Source: Parabacteroides chongii
GTDB lineage: Bacteria > Bacteroidota > Bacteroidia > Bacteroidales > Tannerellaceae
Assembly (NCBI RefSeq): GCF_029581355.1
Contig: NZ_CP120849.1
Span: 2,078,501 to 2,142,500, forward strand
DNA length: 64,000 bases
Reading direction: 5' to 3'
The position numbers and the translations under genes were made by a program. The notes beneath the pieces are model-generated. The model saw only the letters and a program-made list of their open reading frames with translations, made no database searches and had not been told where the DNA came from. Shown here in pieces: positions 16,547 through 25,861 of this stretch. Position 1 is the first letter of the stretch; every line of letters starts with the position of its first letter.

Positions 16547-16903
16547 ATGAAACGATTGACATCGAAAGAAGAAGAGATATTAGGCTATTTTTGGGCGAAA
16601 GGACCTTTGTTTGTCCGCGAATTGCTCGACTTGCAGGAAGAACCTAAGCCACATTACAACACGCTTTCCACCATTGTCCGTACCCTCGAAGAGAAAGGAT
16701 ATATCGGTTATCAGGCTTTTGGAAATACGCATCAGTATTATGCTCTGATCTCGGAAGACGAATACCGCAGGAAGACACTAAAGCAGGTTGTCAATAAGTA
16801 TTTTGATAATTCTTATACCCGCGTCGTCTCTACGCTGATCGAGGAAGAGGCGTTGACACTGGATGAATTGCAGGAATTGATCCGACAGATCAAGAACAAA
16901 TAA
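16547..16903 (+). CDS. BlaI/MecI-family transcriptional repressor
   Basis: 118 residues from the ATG at 16547; the frame runs up to a TTG at 16517 that lies inside the -7 element, so it was not used. The winged-helix domain is clear: LTSKEEEILGYFWAKGPLFVRELLDL, then HYNTLSTIVRTLEEKGYIGYQAFGNTHQYYALISEDEYRR, and a dimerisation tail ending LDELQELIRQIK. Family members repress operons encoding themselves and a membrane metallopeptidase sensor until the sensor triggers their cleavage. The sensor-like gene follows after 11 bp, and tandem palindromes sit at the promoter. No beta-lactamase gene is nearby. Confidence 0.92.
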   Translation: MKRLTSKEEEILGYFWAKGPLFVRELLDLQEEPKPHYNTLSTIVRTLEEKGYIGYQAFGNTHQYYALISEDEYRRKTLKQVVNKYFDNSYTRVVSTLIEEEALTLDELQELIRQIKNK

Positions 16904-16914
16904 ATGACCGGATT

Positions 16915-18354
16915 ATGGGCACTTTACTTCTGTACATATTAAAATCCACCATTTGCCTGACCCTGTTTTATATCGGGTTCAAGGCATTGTTGAGTAATGA
17001 TACATTCTTTCGCTTCAACCGTTGGGTGATGTTAGGTGGAATGAGTATATGTATGTTGTTGCCTGTATTCGAAATAAAGACGGCTGAACCGTTGCTAATC
17101 CAGCAACCCTTTATGCATCTGGAAGAGATGATCATGGGAGAGGGGACAAACTCTGTGGCTCTTTCCGGCGGGGCTTCGGGGATGAGAATCGTTCCGGCTG
17201 TCGAACCTGCTGTGGCCGTTGATTGGGGACAGCTTTTATTTTTTGCTTATTTGATTGGGGTTCTGATTTGTCTGACGGTCACGTTGTTGTCGTTCCGGAA
17301 AATGTTTGTTCTTATCCGGAGCGGACGAAAGTTGCAACAAGAGCGTTATACGTTGATATTGACCTCGGATACTGTTTCCCCGTTCAGTTGGGGACGATAT
17401 ATCATCTTGTCCGAGAATGATTACGAAAAGCATCCCGATGAGATCCTTACCCATGAAAAAATACATTTGGAATCCCGCCACTCTGTCGATCTGCTCTTTA
17501 TGGAAGTAATACTCTGGCTTCACTGGTTCAATCCGGCTGCCTGGCTGTTGAAACGCGAACTGAAGGATATCCATGAATACCAGGCCGATAAGGGCGTACT
17601 TGCTCAAGGCATCGATGCAACAAAATATCAACTGTTACTCGTGAAAAAAGCTGTCGGCTCCAGCCTCTACACTCTTGCCAACAGCTTCAATCACAGTAAA
17701 ATTAAAAAACGTATTACTATGATGTTAAAAGGTAAATCAAACAATTGGGCCCGGTTGAAGCTGCTGCTCCTGGTTCCCGTAGGACTTATCGTCCTCAATG
17801 CTTTTGCCCGTCCGGAAGTGAACCGGCAGTTGGAGACGCTTATCCAAAGCAAAGATAAGGATACTCCGCCGGAAGAACAACAGGATTTGAAAGAATTCTT
17901 TAAAACGGAGCTGTGCAAGTATGTGAATGATACGGCTGTAATGGCTTCTGCCGATAAGACCGCTGCATTTCTGAAAAAGAATACGAACGTGTATGAACTG
18001 TTTATGAATGCAAACAGTGTCGTTTTATTGAAGTTCGATAAGATTCTTTCGGTCGAGGAATTGCCGGCTGTGCTGCAAGAACGGTTTGATTCTGAGAAAA
18101 AGAACGGAAAGCCTGTCTCTTTTTATTTTAAACAGGATATAAATACACCGAAAGAAAAGGTCGAGCGTGCGTTGGAAATAGTCAAAGAGGCATTCCTACA
18201 GCAACAGGCAACCGTTGGGACGGATAAAGCCCCTTTCCTTTTGTTTGAAGACGGTGCACATCATATGCTTTATTCGACGGAGAAAAAGAAGATACAGTTG
18301 CCCTCTGATAATAAGAGTGTACTTCCTCCTTCTAGTTCGGGCGCTACGATTTAA
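16915..18354 (+). CDS. BlaR1/MecR1-like M56 membrane metallopeptidase
   Basis: 479 residues. N-terminal hydrophobic helices (about 4-22, 37-52, 106-128), then the zinc peptidase region with HEKIH (H180, E181, H184) and the third ligand Glu221 in DIHEYQAD. A further helix near 284-303 (LKLLLLVPVGLIVLNAFA) precedes a C-terminal part of about 170 residues that shows neither a penicillin-binding sensor domain nor a TonB-type domain. The protein probably senses an unknown signal and relieves BlaI repression. In Bacteroidetes such pairs occur with diverse targets, and none is obvious here. The 315-bp gap downstream contains a palindromic repeat array. Confidence 0.88.
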   Translation: MGTLLLYILKSTICLTLFYIGFKALLSNDTFFRFNRWVMLGGMSICMLLPVFEIKTAEPLLIQQPFMHLEEMIMGEGTNSVALSGGASGMRIVPAVEPAVAVDWGQLLFFAYLIGVLICLTVTLLSFRKMFVLIRSGRKLQQERYTLILTSDTVSPFSWGRYIILSENDYEKHPDEILTHEKIHLESRHSVDLLFMEVILWLHWFNPAAWLLKRELKDIHEYQADKGVLAQGIDATKYQLLLVKKAVGSSLYTLANSFNHSKIKKRITMMLKGKSNNWARLKLLLLVPVGLIVLNAFARPEVNRQLETLIQSKDKDTPPEEQQDLKEFFKTELCKYVNDTAVMASADKTAAFLKKNTNVYELFMNANSVVLLKFDKILSVEELPAVLQERFDSEKKNGKPVSFYFKQDINTPKEKVERALEIVKEAFLQQQATVGTDKAPFLLFEDGAHHMLYSTEKKKIQLPSDNKSVLPPSSSGATI

Positions 18355-18459
18355 GATAGTGGAGGAAGGCTTTCAACACGCTTTCCTCTACTTGTTTTAT
18401 GCTATACTTTTAGTCTTTTCATCATTATTATTTATTATTTTTCTCCTATATTTCTTTTC

Positions 18460-18539
18460 TTTTGAGCAAGCATAAAATTAATTTTTAGCATGGTCGAAAT
18501 CAATTTTAGGCTAGCTCAAAATTAAATTCAAGCATGCCA
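18460..18539. repeat. Array of three 22-bp quasi-palindromic units (array 3)
   Basis: Units start at 18474, 18496 and 18518, an exact 22-bp period. Each has an AT-rich quasi-palindromic core (AAAATTAATTTT, GAAATCAATTTT, AAAATTAAATT) followed by a GC-containing linker (AGCATGGTC, AGGCTAGCTC, CAAGCATGCC). TTTTGAGC (18460-18467) is the exact complement of GCTCAAAA (18514-18521), enclosing units 1 and 2. It lies in the otherwise gene-free, T-rich gap 18355-18655 after the blaR1-like gene. Sequence differs from arrays at 6232 and 47139; architecture is the same. Confidence 0.65.
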
Positions 18540-18655
18540 AAAAGAAAAAATATACCGTACTTTGCAACTAATATATAACGACCAAAAAACTAAATAATAA
18601 GGAACAAAACATTAAAAGTTCGCAAGTGAGGCGACAGAGTATAAGTAGAAGCTTG

Positions 18656-18663
18656 TATCTTTG
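18656..18663 (+). promoter_or_regulatory. -7 promoter element giving a near-leaderless transcript
   Basis: TATCTTTG at 18656-18663 ends 6 bp before the ATG at 18670. Initiation at the usual distance would place the mRNA start at or within a few bases of the start codon. Confidence 0.6.
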
Positions 18664-18669
18664 TCGCTT

Positions 18670-19896
18670 ATGATAGGGATATTCTTTTTTATTTGTCTGC
18701 TAGTCTCCTGCTCTTCCGAAACCGGACGGCAAGAGACCATACCTGCCGAATCACTTCTCCGGCAGGCTGCATTCTATGAAGAACGGTTACAATATCTTCC
18801 TGCTTTAGCGATGTATCAACAGGCAGCGAGATTGGCTGAAAAGGAAAAAGACAGCGTTGCTTTATCTTCTGTTTACCGGAGGATGGGAAATATATACCGG
18901 AACCAATCCTTGAAGCATGAAGCGTTGCAATGCGAAAAAAAGGCCTTGTCTTACATCAGTAATGCCAACGATTCCCTGCGGATGGGGCTTTATCGGGAAA
19001 TAGGCGATATCCATGCCTTGACCGGAGAGGCGGATAGTGCATGCTATTATTATCAGATAGGCGGTTGCCGGATCAGTCAGGCAAAGATATTACAACAGGG
19101 AGGACGCTGCCGGGAAGCCGAACTGTTATTGAAAGAGGAACTCGAACAAGATATTTCCGGAGAAGAGAAAGCGGAGCTCTGTCTGGCATTGGCTGACCTG
19201 AAAATTTCTTCAGGCGAACTGGAAGAAGCCGAGGATTATCTAAGCCATGTGTCCGTTTCCCATCCGCATGTGTATGTTTCCCTGTCCCGGATTGCCGAGA
19301 GACGTGGAGACAGTCTGCAGGCTGACTTTTACCGAAAAAATTATTCCCATTATTTGTCCTCCCTGCGGCAGGAGAAAGAACAGAATCAGATAGCCCAGCT
19401 TCTTTTTACTTCTGAACAGAGAGTGTGGGAGAATCGTTTGTCGAATGCCGAAAAGACACAAAAAGGACAGGTCTTTTTCTGGATCGGTCTGCTGGCCGCT
19501 TGTGGAATCGGGGGCTGGGGCTATTTCCGTTACTGGAAGAAGAAGACTGTTGTTGCGTTGTCTGAAATAGAATTTCAATCATCTGAAGTGTATCAGCGTT
19601 TCCACAGAAAAGAAGAATGGAAGCCGGCTCCCAAAGACTGGGAAGAGTTGCTGCAGGCGGTGAACGGCACCTATCCCGAATTTCGTGAACGGCTGAAGAG
19701 GAAGATCCCGAAATTAAGTGAACAGGAATGGCGCATGTGTTGCCTGATTAAAATGGATGTTTCCCCTTCGGTAACCGCCATGCTGCTGTGTTGTACGAAT
19801 CAGGCTATTTCGATGCGCCGTGTCCGCCTGTATCAGAAAATGACGGGAGAAAAGGGGACACCGGAGCTATGCGATGCCTTTATTCGTGATTTTTAA
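18670..19896 (+). CDS. TPR lipoprotein with transmembrane segment and C-terminal HTH-like domain
   Basis: 408 residues from the ATG at 18670 (a TTG at 18661 overlaps the promoter). Lipobox-like LLVSCSS after a short hydrophobic stretch. Residues about 25-230 contain helical TPR-like repeats (ALAMYQQAARLAEKEKDSVALSSVYRRMGNIYR and following). A transmembrane helix at about 270-290 (VFFWIGLLAACGIGGWGYFRYW) is followed by a cytosolic part ending LSEQEWRMCCLIKMDVSPSVTAMLL, which looks like a LuxR-type helix-turn-helix. The topology suggests an external sensor with an internal DNA-binding domain. The beta-propeller lipoprotein gene follows after 66 bp and may be its partner. Confidence 0.75.
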   Translation: MIGIFFFICLLVSCSSETGRQETIPAESLLRQAAFYEERLQYLPALAMYQQAARLAEKEKDSVALSSVYRRMGNIYRNQSLKHEALQCEKKALSYISNANDSLRMGLYREIGDIHALTGEADSACYYYQIGGCRISQAKILQQGGRCREAELLLKEELEQDISGEEKAELCLALADLKISSGELEEAEDYLSHVSVSHPHVYVSLSRIAERRGDSLQADFYRKNYSHYLSSLRQEKEQNQIAQLLFTSEQRVWENRLSNAEKTQKGQVFFWIGLLAACGIGGWGYFRYWKKKTVVALSEIEFQSSEVYQRFHRKEEWKPAPKDWEELLQAVNGTYPEFRERLKRKIPKLSEQEWRMCCLIKMDVSPSVTAMLLCCTNQAISMRRVRLYQKMTGEKGTPELCDAFIRDF

Positions 19897-19939
19897 GCAG
19901 ATGTGAACTGATGTGAAACCGAGAAAAGAGGCTTTCTTC

Positions 19940-19947
19940 TACTTTTG
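19940..19947 (+). promoter_or_regulatory. -7 promoter element before the beta-propeller gene
   Basis: TACTTTTG lies 15 bp before the ATG at 19963, so the leader would be about 10 nt. No clear -33 TTG. Confidence 0.5.
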
Positions 19948-19962
19948 TCTGAAAAAAAGCGT

Positions 19963-21159
19963 ATGAAAAAGGTATTGTTCGGGCTCATGGCAGCCATTCT
20001 TATTAGTACCGGATGCGAATCGAAAAAGTCTTCCGGTGAGTTGCTTCAGATCGATCTGACGGCAAAAGACTTTGCTTCCGGTCAGGTGGAAATAGCAGAC
20101 GAGATAGAATCCGTCGAATACGTTCCTCTGGAACTGACGGACGAATCTTTGATCGCCAATATATTGGATATAGCGGTTACCGATGAGTATATATTCGTTT
20201 ATTCTACCCGTCAGGACGGTGTGTTGCAGTTCGACCGGAAAGGTCATTTTCTTCGTCGGATAGCAAAGACAGGAAACGGTCCGGGGGAAACGGGGCAGAT
20301 CATATCGTTCACGGTTGATGAAGAAAACCGTCTGTTCTGTGTCAGTGAGTACTTCTCTACCTCTTTTTATTCTTTTTACGGAGAGTTTATCAAGAAGATA
20401 ACAAGTTTGCATCCTTATTCTTACCAGCTTTCCGTCGGACCGAACGTGATGGCCGAATTGGGCAGAATGTATGTTCCGTTGAATGTTCCGGGTATGTTCA
20501 GTCTGGGAATCTTTAACTGGGCGACGGATGATACGATCGCGCTTCGCCCGACCATTGGGAATATGAACCTGATGCCGTTGGAAGAAACCAGTCTGAAAGG
20601 ATGGATATATAACGGAAGCATGGACGGTTGGTTTTGCTATTCAGAAGGAACCGATACGGTCTGGAATGTGAATGCCAAAACGATTTCACCGGCTTTCCTT
20701 GTCAACAACGGCTATTCTGCATCGGAGGAAAAGGAGATGCGTTCGTCTAAAACCGGAAACGCATCTGTCGACGGCACATACAGCGTTTTTAATATCTTCG
20801 AAACGCCCCGTTCTTATTTTGCTAAATGCTTCCAAAGCTCCAATGAATCTAAATTCTTTTTATATCGACTGGATAAGCAGACTGGTGCCTTGAGTCGTGA
20901 AGCATCAGATATTGACGCTATGGAACTATTCGAACACAACAGGGCGCTGACCGGCATCGGAGTCCGCAACGAAACGGACGGCGGACTTCCTGTCTGGCCT
21001 TTTTTCTCTTATCCGGCTAAGAAGCTGATGATACAGGTGAATACAGCAGTAGAAATTGAATATCTGAAAGAAAAAGATCCGAAGTTGAAGGAACATCCTG
21101 TGTTGCAGAAAATAACAGAAGAATCGAATCCGCTGGTCACTATTTATCATTTGCGCTAA
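19963..21159 (+). CDS. Six-bladed beta-propeller (BF3164-like) lipoprotein
   Basis: 398 residues. Signal with lipobox ILISTGC (Cys18). The family-typical start is seen in the segment ADEIESVEYVPLELTDESLI, followed by propeller blade motifs such as FVYSTRQDGVLQFDRKGHFLRRIAKTGNGPGE. These lipoproteins are common in Bacteroidales and often lie beside signalling genes; biochemical roles are mostly unknown. The frame extends to a TTG at 19945 that lies inside the -7 element, so the ATG at 19963 is preferred. Association with the TPR/HTH gene upstream is inferred from proximity. Confidence 0.8.
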   Translation: MKKVLFGLMAAILISTGCESKKSSGELLQIDLTAKDFASGQVEIADEIESVEYVPLELTDESLIANILDIAVTDEYIFVYSTRQDGVLQFDRKGHFLRRIAKTGNGPGETGQIISFTVDEENRLFCVSEYFSTSFYSFYGEFIKKITSLHPYSYQLSVGPNVMAELGRMYVPLNVPGMFSLGIFNWATDDTIALRPTIGNMNLMPLEETSLKGWIYNGSMDGWFCYSEGTDTVWNVNAKTISPAFLVNNGYSASEEKEMRSSKTGNASVDGTYSVFNIFETPRSYFAKCFQSSNESKFFLYRLDKQTGALSREASDIDAMELFEHNRALTGIGVRNETDGGLPVWPFFSYPAKKLMIQVNTAVEIEYLKEKDPKLKEHPVLQKITEESNPLVTIYHLR

Positions 21160-21195
21160 TAAAAGGCACGAATAAATTTTGCCTACAATAAAAGA

Positions 21196-21238
21196 TCCTG
21201 TTTCTTTAAGAAACCAAAGTGTTCTTATTGAAACAGGA
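21196..21238. terminator. Hairpin between convergent genes
   Basis: TCCTGTTTC (21196-21204) pairs with GAAACAGGA (21230-21238), a perfect 9-bp stem with a 25-nt loop. It lies between the beta-propeller gene and the minus-strand efflux operon and may end transcription from one or both sides. Confidence 0.5.
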
Positions 21239-21290
21239 CCGATTGTAAATTAAGGTTTGGTTAAAGTATTATGAATTCTCAAATGTTACT

Positions 21291-22652
21291 TTATTCTCTG
21301 CCGCCACCCAACGCATGATAGAGGTTTATCATGCTTTGTATCTCGGTGAACCGGTTGGCGGTTTGTGACAATTGTGCACTTAACAGTGATTGACGGGCTG
21401 TCAGTACCTCCAGATAGGTATTTGTTCCGTATTCCATCAATAAGGAGGTACTCTCCAACGCTTTTTCCAAAGACGTAATTTGTTTCTCGTACAAGGCTGT
21501 CTTTGCTTTGCTGCTTTGGCAAGCCACCAATGCATCGTTGACTTCACTTCCGGCATTCAAAAGAGCCTGCTGGAATGCCAGGCTGGCTTCTTCCTGCTGG
21601 GCTTTGGCTATGCGATATTGAGCTGTGATTTGTCCTTTGTTGAACAAAGGCTGCGTCAATGAACCGACAGCCGATGCCAGGAATTTACCCGGATTGACAA
21701 TCATGCCTCCGGCCGAGTTGGTCCAACCGGCGCTTCCGCTCAACACGATAGAGGGGTAGAAAGCTGCACGCGCTTGATTTGTTGCATAGAAAGCCTGTTC
21801 CAATGAACGTTCGGCTGAACGGACATCAGGACGGTTTGCCAACAACTGCATAGGGATTCCGACAGCTACATCTTCCGGGAACTGCTGTTCGGCCAATTTG
21901 CCGCGCTCGTACCGACGAGGAGTTTCAGCAAGCAATAACGAAAGGCTGTTTTCTACCTGATTGATTTGTTCTTTCAGGTTGACTATGGATGTTTGCACAC
22001 TGTAGTAGGCAGCTTCCATTTGTGAAGTGGCTGCCTCGTTTGCTAAACCGGCATCCATCAATGCACGAGTAGAAGCTACCGCCTCTTTCCAGGACTCTTC
22101 CGTTTGTTGAGAGATTAATAACTGCTCGTCCAGCATCAATAGCGTATAATAGGTGTTTGCTATTCCGGCAATCAGTTGGGTACGGATGGCCTGCTGATAG
22201 TCTTTGCTTTGGGCGTATAACGCTTTTGCTTGTTGCTTGGCATTGCGCAGACGTCCGAAAATGTCTAATTCCCAGCTGGCAGTGACAGGCAATGTATATG
22301 TTTGAGTTGCTTTGCCACCATCGAAACTGCTTACTGTTCCTTGTGGAGTAAGGGCCAGTGAAGGCAAAAAGGCCAGTTTTGCCGACAGCAATGATGCTTC
22401 CGCTTCTTCCACTCTCAGTTGGGCGGACAAAAGGTCTGTATTGTTTTGCAACCCCTGTTCGATAAGTGTTTGCAGCTGCGGGTCTGTAAAAAGTTCCCGC
22501 CAGTTGATATTACCGAAGTTTGTTGTATCATCGACGACCACCTCTTCTCCGTATAAATTATCCGGAGTTGTTGTAGCCGGTTGATATTTGGTGTATATGC
22601 CGCAACTGCTAAGTAAGGCAGTTGCGGTTGTCAATACAATTATTTTCTTCAT
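21291..22652 (-). CDS. Outer-membrane efflux channel lipoprotein (TolC/NodT family)
   Basis: 453 residues; lipobox ALLSSC (Cys17). Two OEP repeats are visible, with the coiled-coil start RVEEAEASLLSAKLAFLPSLAL and the typical IPMQLLANRPDVRSAERSLEQAFYATNQARAAFYPSIVLSGSAGW. The last part, LMEYGTNTYLEVLTARQSLLSAQLSQ, is the second-repeat helix. It forms the outer-membrane exit duct of the tripartite RND pump encoded by the two genes upstream on the same strand; the start lies 3 bp after the stop of the pump gene. Confidence 0.93.
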   Translation of the reverse strand: MKKIIVLTTATALLSSCGIYTKYQPATTTPDNLYGEEVVVDDTTNFGNINWRELFTDPQLQTLIEQGLQNNTDLLSAQLRVEEAEASLLSAKLAFLPSLALTPQGTVSSFDGGKATQTYTLPVTASWELDIFGRLRNAKQQAKALYAQSKDYQQAIRTQLIAGIANTYYTLLMLDEQLLISQQTEESWKEAVASTRALMDAGLANEAATSQMEAAYYSVQTSIVNLKEQINQVENSLSLLLAETPRRYERGKLAEQQFPEDVAVGIPMQLLANRPDVRSAERSLEQAFYATNQARAAFYPSIVLSGSAGWTNSAGGMIVNPGKFLASAVGSLTQPLFNKGQITAQYRIAKAQQEEASLAFQQALLNAGSEVNDALVACQSSKAKTALYEKQITSLEKALESTSLLMEYGTNTYLEVLTARQSLLSAQLSQTANRFTEIQSMINLYHALGGGRE

Positions 22653-22655
22653 ATA

Positions 22656-25600
22656 TTAATTATTTTCATTGTTTAAACTGTCGCGCTCGGCTTGGCTTTT
22701 TTGTTTTTCCAACGCGACCTGGACATCGGTTTCCACTTCCATCGGCGGGCGAATCTTTTCTTGCAGATACTCGAAAATGATATAGAATACCGGTACAACA
22801 AACAATAAGGCCAATGTTCCGACAGCCATACCACCGACAACGCCTGTTCCCAATGAACTGTTACCGTTGGCACCGGCTCCGGAAGCGAACATCAGCGGAA
22901 GCATACCGAAAATCATGGTAAGTACGGTCATCAGGATCGGACGCAGACGGGCCTGTGCTGCCGAATAGGCCGATTCTACGATGCCCATTCCCTGGCGGCG
23001 ACGCTCGATGGCAAACTCTGTAATCAAAATAGCCGTTTTAGCCAAAAGACCAATTAACATAATTACACCAGTCTGCAAGTAAATATTGTTTTCCAATCCG
23101 AATAATTTAGCGAACAGGAATGAACCCATCAAGCCAAACGGTACGGAAAGGATAACCGCCCAAGGCACAAGGAAGCTTTCGTAAAGACAAGCCAAAATCA
23201 AGTAGATAAGCAAGATACAGACGGCATAGATAAAGAGTGTTTGAGAACCTCCGCTGCTAGCCTCTTCGCGTGCCATACCACCATATTCGTAACCGTAGCC
23301 TGTAGGTAACATTTGTGCGGCCACCTCTTCAATAGCTTTCTGTACTTCACCTGTAGAATAGCCCGGAACCGGATTTACATTCACTGTGATACAGCTAAAC
23401 AGGTTGAAACGGTTGGCGACTTCCGGGCCTAACACGCGTTTGAGCGTTACAAACTGGCTAATCGGTGCCATTTCTGTACCGTTTCTTACGAACATGTTGT
23501 TCAGCGCTTGTTCATCCAAACGATATTCCGGTGAAGCCTGCGACATGACGCGATATACTTTTCCGAATTGGTTGTAGTTGGAAACGTAGGCACCACCGCA
23601 ATAACTGCCCAGTACATCAAGCACTGTCGAAGGTGAAATACCCGCACGTTTACATTTGGCAGCATCTACATCCACTGCAATTTGGGGGAAGTTCATAGCA
23701 TACGAAGTATAAGCCATAGCCACTTCCGGACGCTGGTTTAATGCTCCGATATATTGCATGGCTTTTTGGTAGAACGTGCCCATATCCCCTCCGGTACGAT
23801 CCTGCAAGTTAAGCTCAATGGAGTTACCCATACCGTAACCCGGAATCATACCCGGCTGGAAGCAGAATATCTGCGCCTCTTTGATTTGAGCGAATTGTGC
23901 ATTCAATCGGGTGATTACGGCATCGGAAACATGTTCGCTGCCTTTACGCTCACTCCAGTCTTTCAAACGGATGATAGCCATACCGTAAGATGTACCCTGA
24001 CCAGCCAGGAAACCGTAGCCGGCTACTCGGGAGTAGTGTTCTATTTCAGGGGTGTTTTTGAGGATGTCTTCCACCTTGTCCAACACCTTGGTTGTCTCTG
24101 CCAGCGTACTACCCGGAGCAATCGCCACGTTGGCCATGATAGTTCCTTGGTCTTCCTGAGGAACAAGACCTGTTTTGGTACTGCTGATCAACCATCCTAA
24201 TAAGACGATAGCTCCTACTATACCAACCCACACCATCCAACGGTGGTGGATAAAGAACATCACTCCTTTTTTGTATTTGCCCAATACGGCGTTGAACGAA
24301 GCATTATAAGCGGCGCGCACCCGTCCGTTGAAACTTTTGGCACTCTTGGTTCCATCGCTAGGACGCATCATCATGGCACAAAGAGCCGGACAGAGTGTCA
24401 AGGCACAAATCATCGAAAGACCTACGGAGGTTGCCATCGTTACGCCAAACTGCGTATAGAAGATACCGGATGTTCCTCCCATAAAAGTAACAGGAATAAA
24501 CACGGCCATAAACACACACGTACAAGATATAACGGCCATGGTTACATCCCCCATCGCATCTTTTGTTGCCTGATAAGCAGATTGATAACCGGCATCGAAT
24601 TTGGCTTGTACGGCTTCTACCACCACGATGGCATCATCCACCACCGTACCGATGGCAAGCACCAATGCAAACAGGGTCAGGATGTTGATTGTGAACCCGG
24701 CAGCTGTTAAGCAAGCAAATGTACCGATCAGTGAAACAATGATGGCGATAGAAGGAATAAGCGTACTCTTGAAGTCCTGCAGGAAGAAATATACCACCAA
24801 GATTACAAGTATGATGGCGACGATCAATGTCTCTACTACATTATATATAGAAGCGAAAAGGAAGTCGTTGGAACTCATCATCGTGATAAATTCCATACCG
24901 GCGGGCAATTCCTTTTCTATCTCTTTCAATTCGGCGGCAATGCGTTCGTTTACTTCTGTCGCATTAGAACCTGCCACTTGGTAAATTAAGAATGTTACGG
25001 CAGGTTTACCGTCCATCTGACTGTCGAAACCATAGCTCAATGTTCCCAATTCTACTTTGGCCACATCTTTCAGACGCAACACGGAGCCATCTTCTTGGGC
25101 ACGGACAACGATGTTTTGAAATTCTTCCACGCTTTTCAAACGTCCGCGATATTTCATGGTGTATTGGAATACATTCTTTGAGTTTTCACCTAATGAACCG
25201 GTAGGTGCTTCGATATTTTGTTCTCCCAGAATAGAAGTCACGTCTGAGGGTATCAATCCATATTGAGCCATACGTTCGGGATTCAACCAGATACGCATAC
25301 TATAGGTATCGCCCAACTCCATAACGTCACCAACGCCTTCGATACGTTTGATACGTGGCACAACGTTAATATCCAGGTAGTTTCCGAGGAATGTCTTGTC
25401 ATAGCGTCCGTTTGAACTGACAAGTGCATCGATTTGTAAGAAACTGGTCTGACGTTTCTGTGTGCTGACACCGATACGGGTTACTTCGGCAGGTAATAAA
25501 CCTTGTGCTTTCGTTACACGGTTTTGGACGTTGACGGCTGCCATATCGGGGTCTGTCCCTTGTTTGAAGTACACTTCGATAGTCGCCGAACCTGCATTGG

Positions 25601-25850
25601 TGGCAGTGGAAGTCATGTACATCATATTTTCCACACCATTGATACTTTCTTCCAGTGGCATAATGACACTGTTCATCACAGCATCAGCATCTGCTCCGGT
25701 ATAGCTTGCCGATACATGGACCGTAGGAGGGGCAATATCCGGATATTGCTCGACCGGCAAGGTAAAGAGCGAAATGAGTCCTATCGCCAAAATAAGAATG
25801 GAGATAGATATGGCCATAACAGGCCGTTTGATAAAAATATTTCCTTTCAT
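22656..25850 (-). CDS. RND multidrug efflux permease (AcrB/HAE1 family)
   Basis: 1064 residues, full length for the family. N-terminus MKGNIFIKRPVMAISISILILAIGLISLFTLPVEQYPDIAPP is diagnostic. The proton-relay Asp pair is in the LVLAIGTVVDDAIVVVE segment of TM4. Two large periplasmic loops and twelve transmembrane segments are present, the last ending near PVFYIIFEYLQEK. It exports drugs, bile salts or other amphiphiles using the proton gradient. Central gene of an adaptor-pump-channel operon; an 11-bp gap separates it from the adaptor gene. Confidence 0.96.
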   Translation of the reverse strand: MKGNIFIKRPVMAISISILILAIGLISLFTLPVEQYPDIAPPTVHVSASYTGADADAVMNSVIMPLEESINGVENMMYMTSTATNAGSATIEVYFKQGTDPDMAAVNVQNRVTKAQGLLPAEVTRIGVSTQKRQTSFLQIDALVSSNGRYDKTFLGNYLDINVVPRIKRIEGVGDVMELGDTYSMRIWLNPERMAQYGLIPSDVTSILGEQNIEAPTGSLGENSKNVFQYTMKYRGRLKSVEEFQNIVVRAQEDGSVLRLKDVAKVELGTLSYGFDSQMDGKPAVTFLIYQVAGSNATEVNERIAAELKEIEKELPAGMEFITMMSSNDFLFASIYNVVETLIVAIILVILVVYFFLQDFKSTLIPSIAIIVSLIGTFACLTAAGFTINILTLFALVLAIGTVVDDAIVVVEAVQAKFDAGYQSAYQATKDAMGDVTMAVISCTCVFMAVFIPVTFMGGTSGIFYTQFGVTMATSVGLSMICALTLCPALCAMMMRPSDGTKSAKSFNGRVRAAYNASFNAVLGKYKKGVMFFIHHRWMVWVGIVGAIVLLGWLISSTKTGLVPQEDQGTIMANVAIAPGSTLAETTKVLDKVEDILKNTPEIEHYSRVAGYGFLAGQGTSYGMAIIRLKDWSERKGSEHVSDAVITRLNAQFAQIKEAQIFCFQPGMIPGYGMGNSIELNLQDRTGGDMGTFYQKAMQYIGALNQRPEVAMAYTSYAMNFPQIAVDVDAAKCKRAGISPSTVLDVLGSYCGGAYVSNYNQFGKVYRVMSQASPEYRLDEQALNNMFVRNGTEMAPISQFVTLKRVLGPEVANRFNLFSCITVNVNPVPGYSTGEVQKAIEEVAAQMLPTGYGYEYGGMAREEASSGGSQTLFIYAVCILLIYLILACLYESFLVPWAVILSVPFGLMGSFLFAKLFGLENNIYLQTGVIMLIGLLAKTAILITEFAIERRRQGMGIVESAYSAAQARLRPILMTVLTMIFGMLPLMFASGAGANGNSSLGTGVVGGMAVGTLALLFVVPVFYIIFEYLQEKIRPPMEVETDVQVALEKQKSQAERDSLNNENN

Positions 25851-25861
25851 ATTTTGCTAAT

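Noticed and set aside
23754..24710. Open frames on the plus strand opposite the RND pump (148 and 155 residues)
   Set aside because: They lie entirely inside the pump gene on the other strand, are rich in His, Arg and Cys as expected for antisense frames, and have no promoter or family motif.
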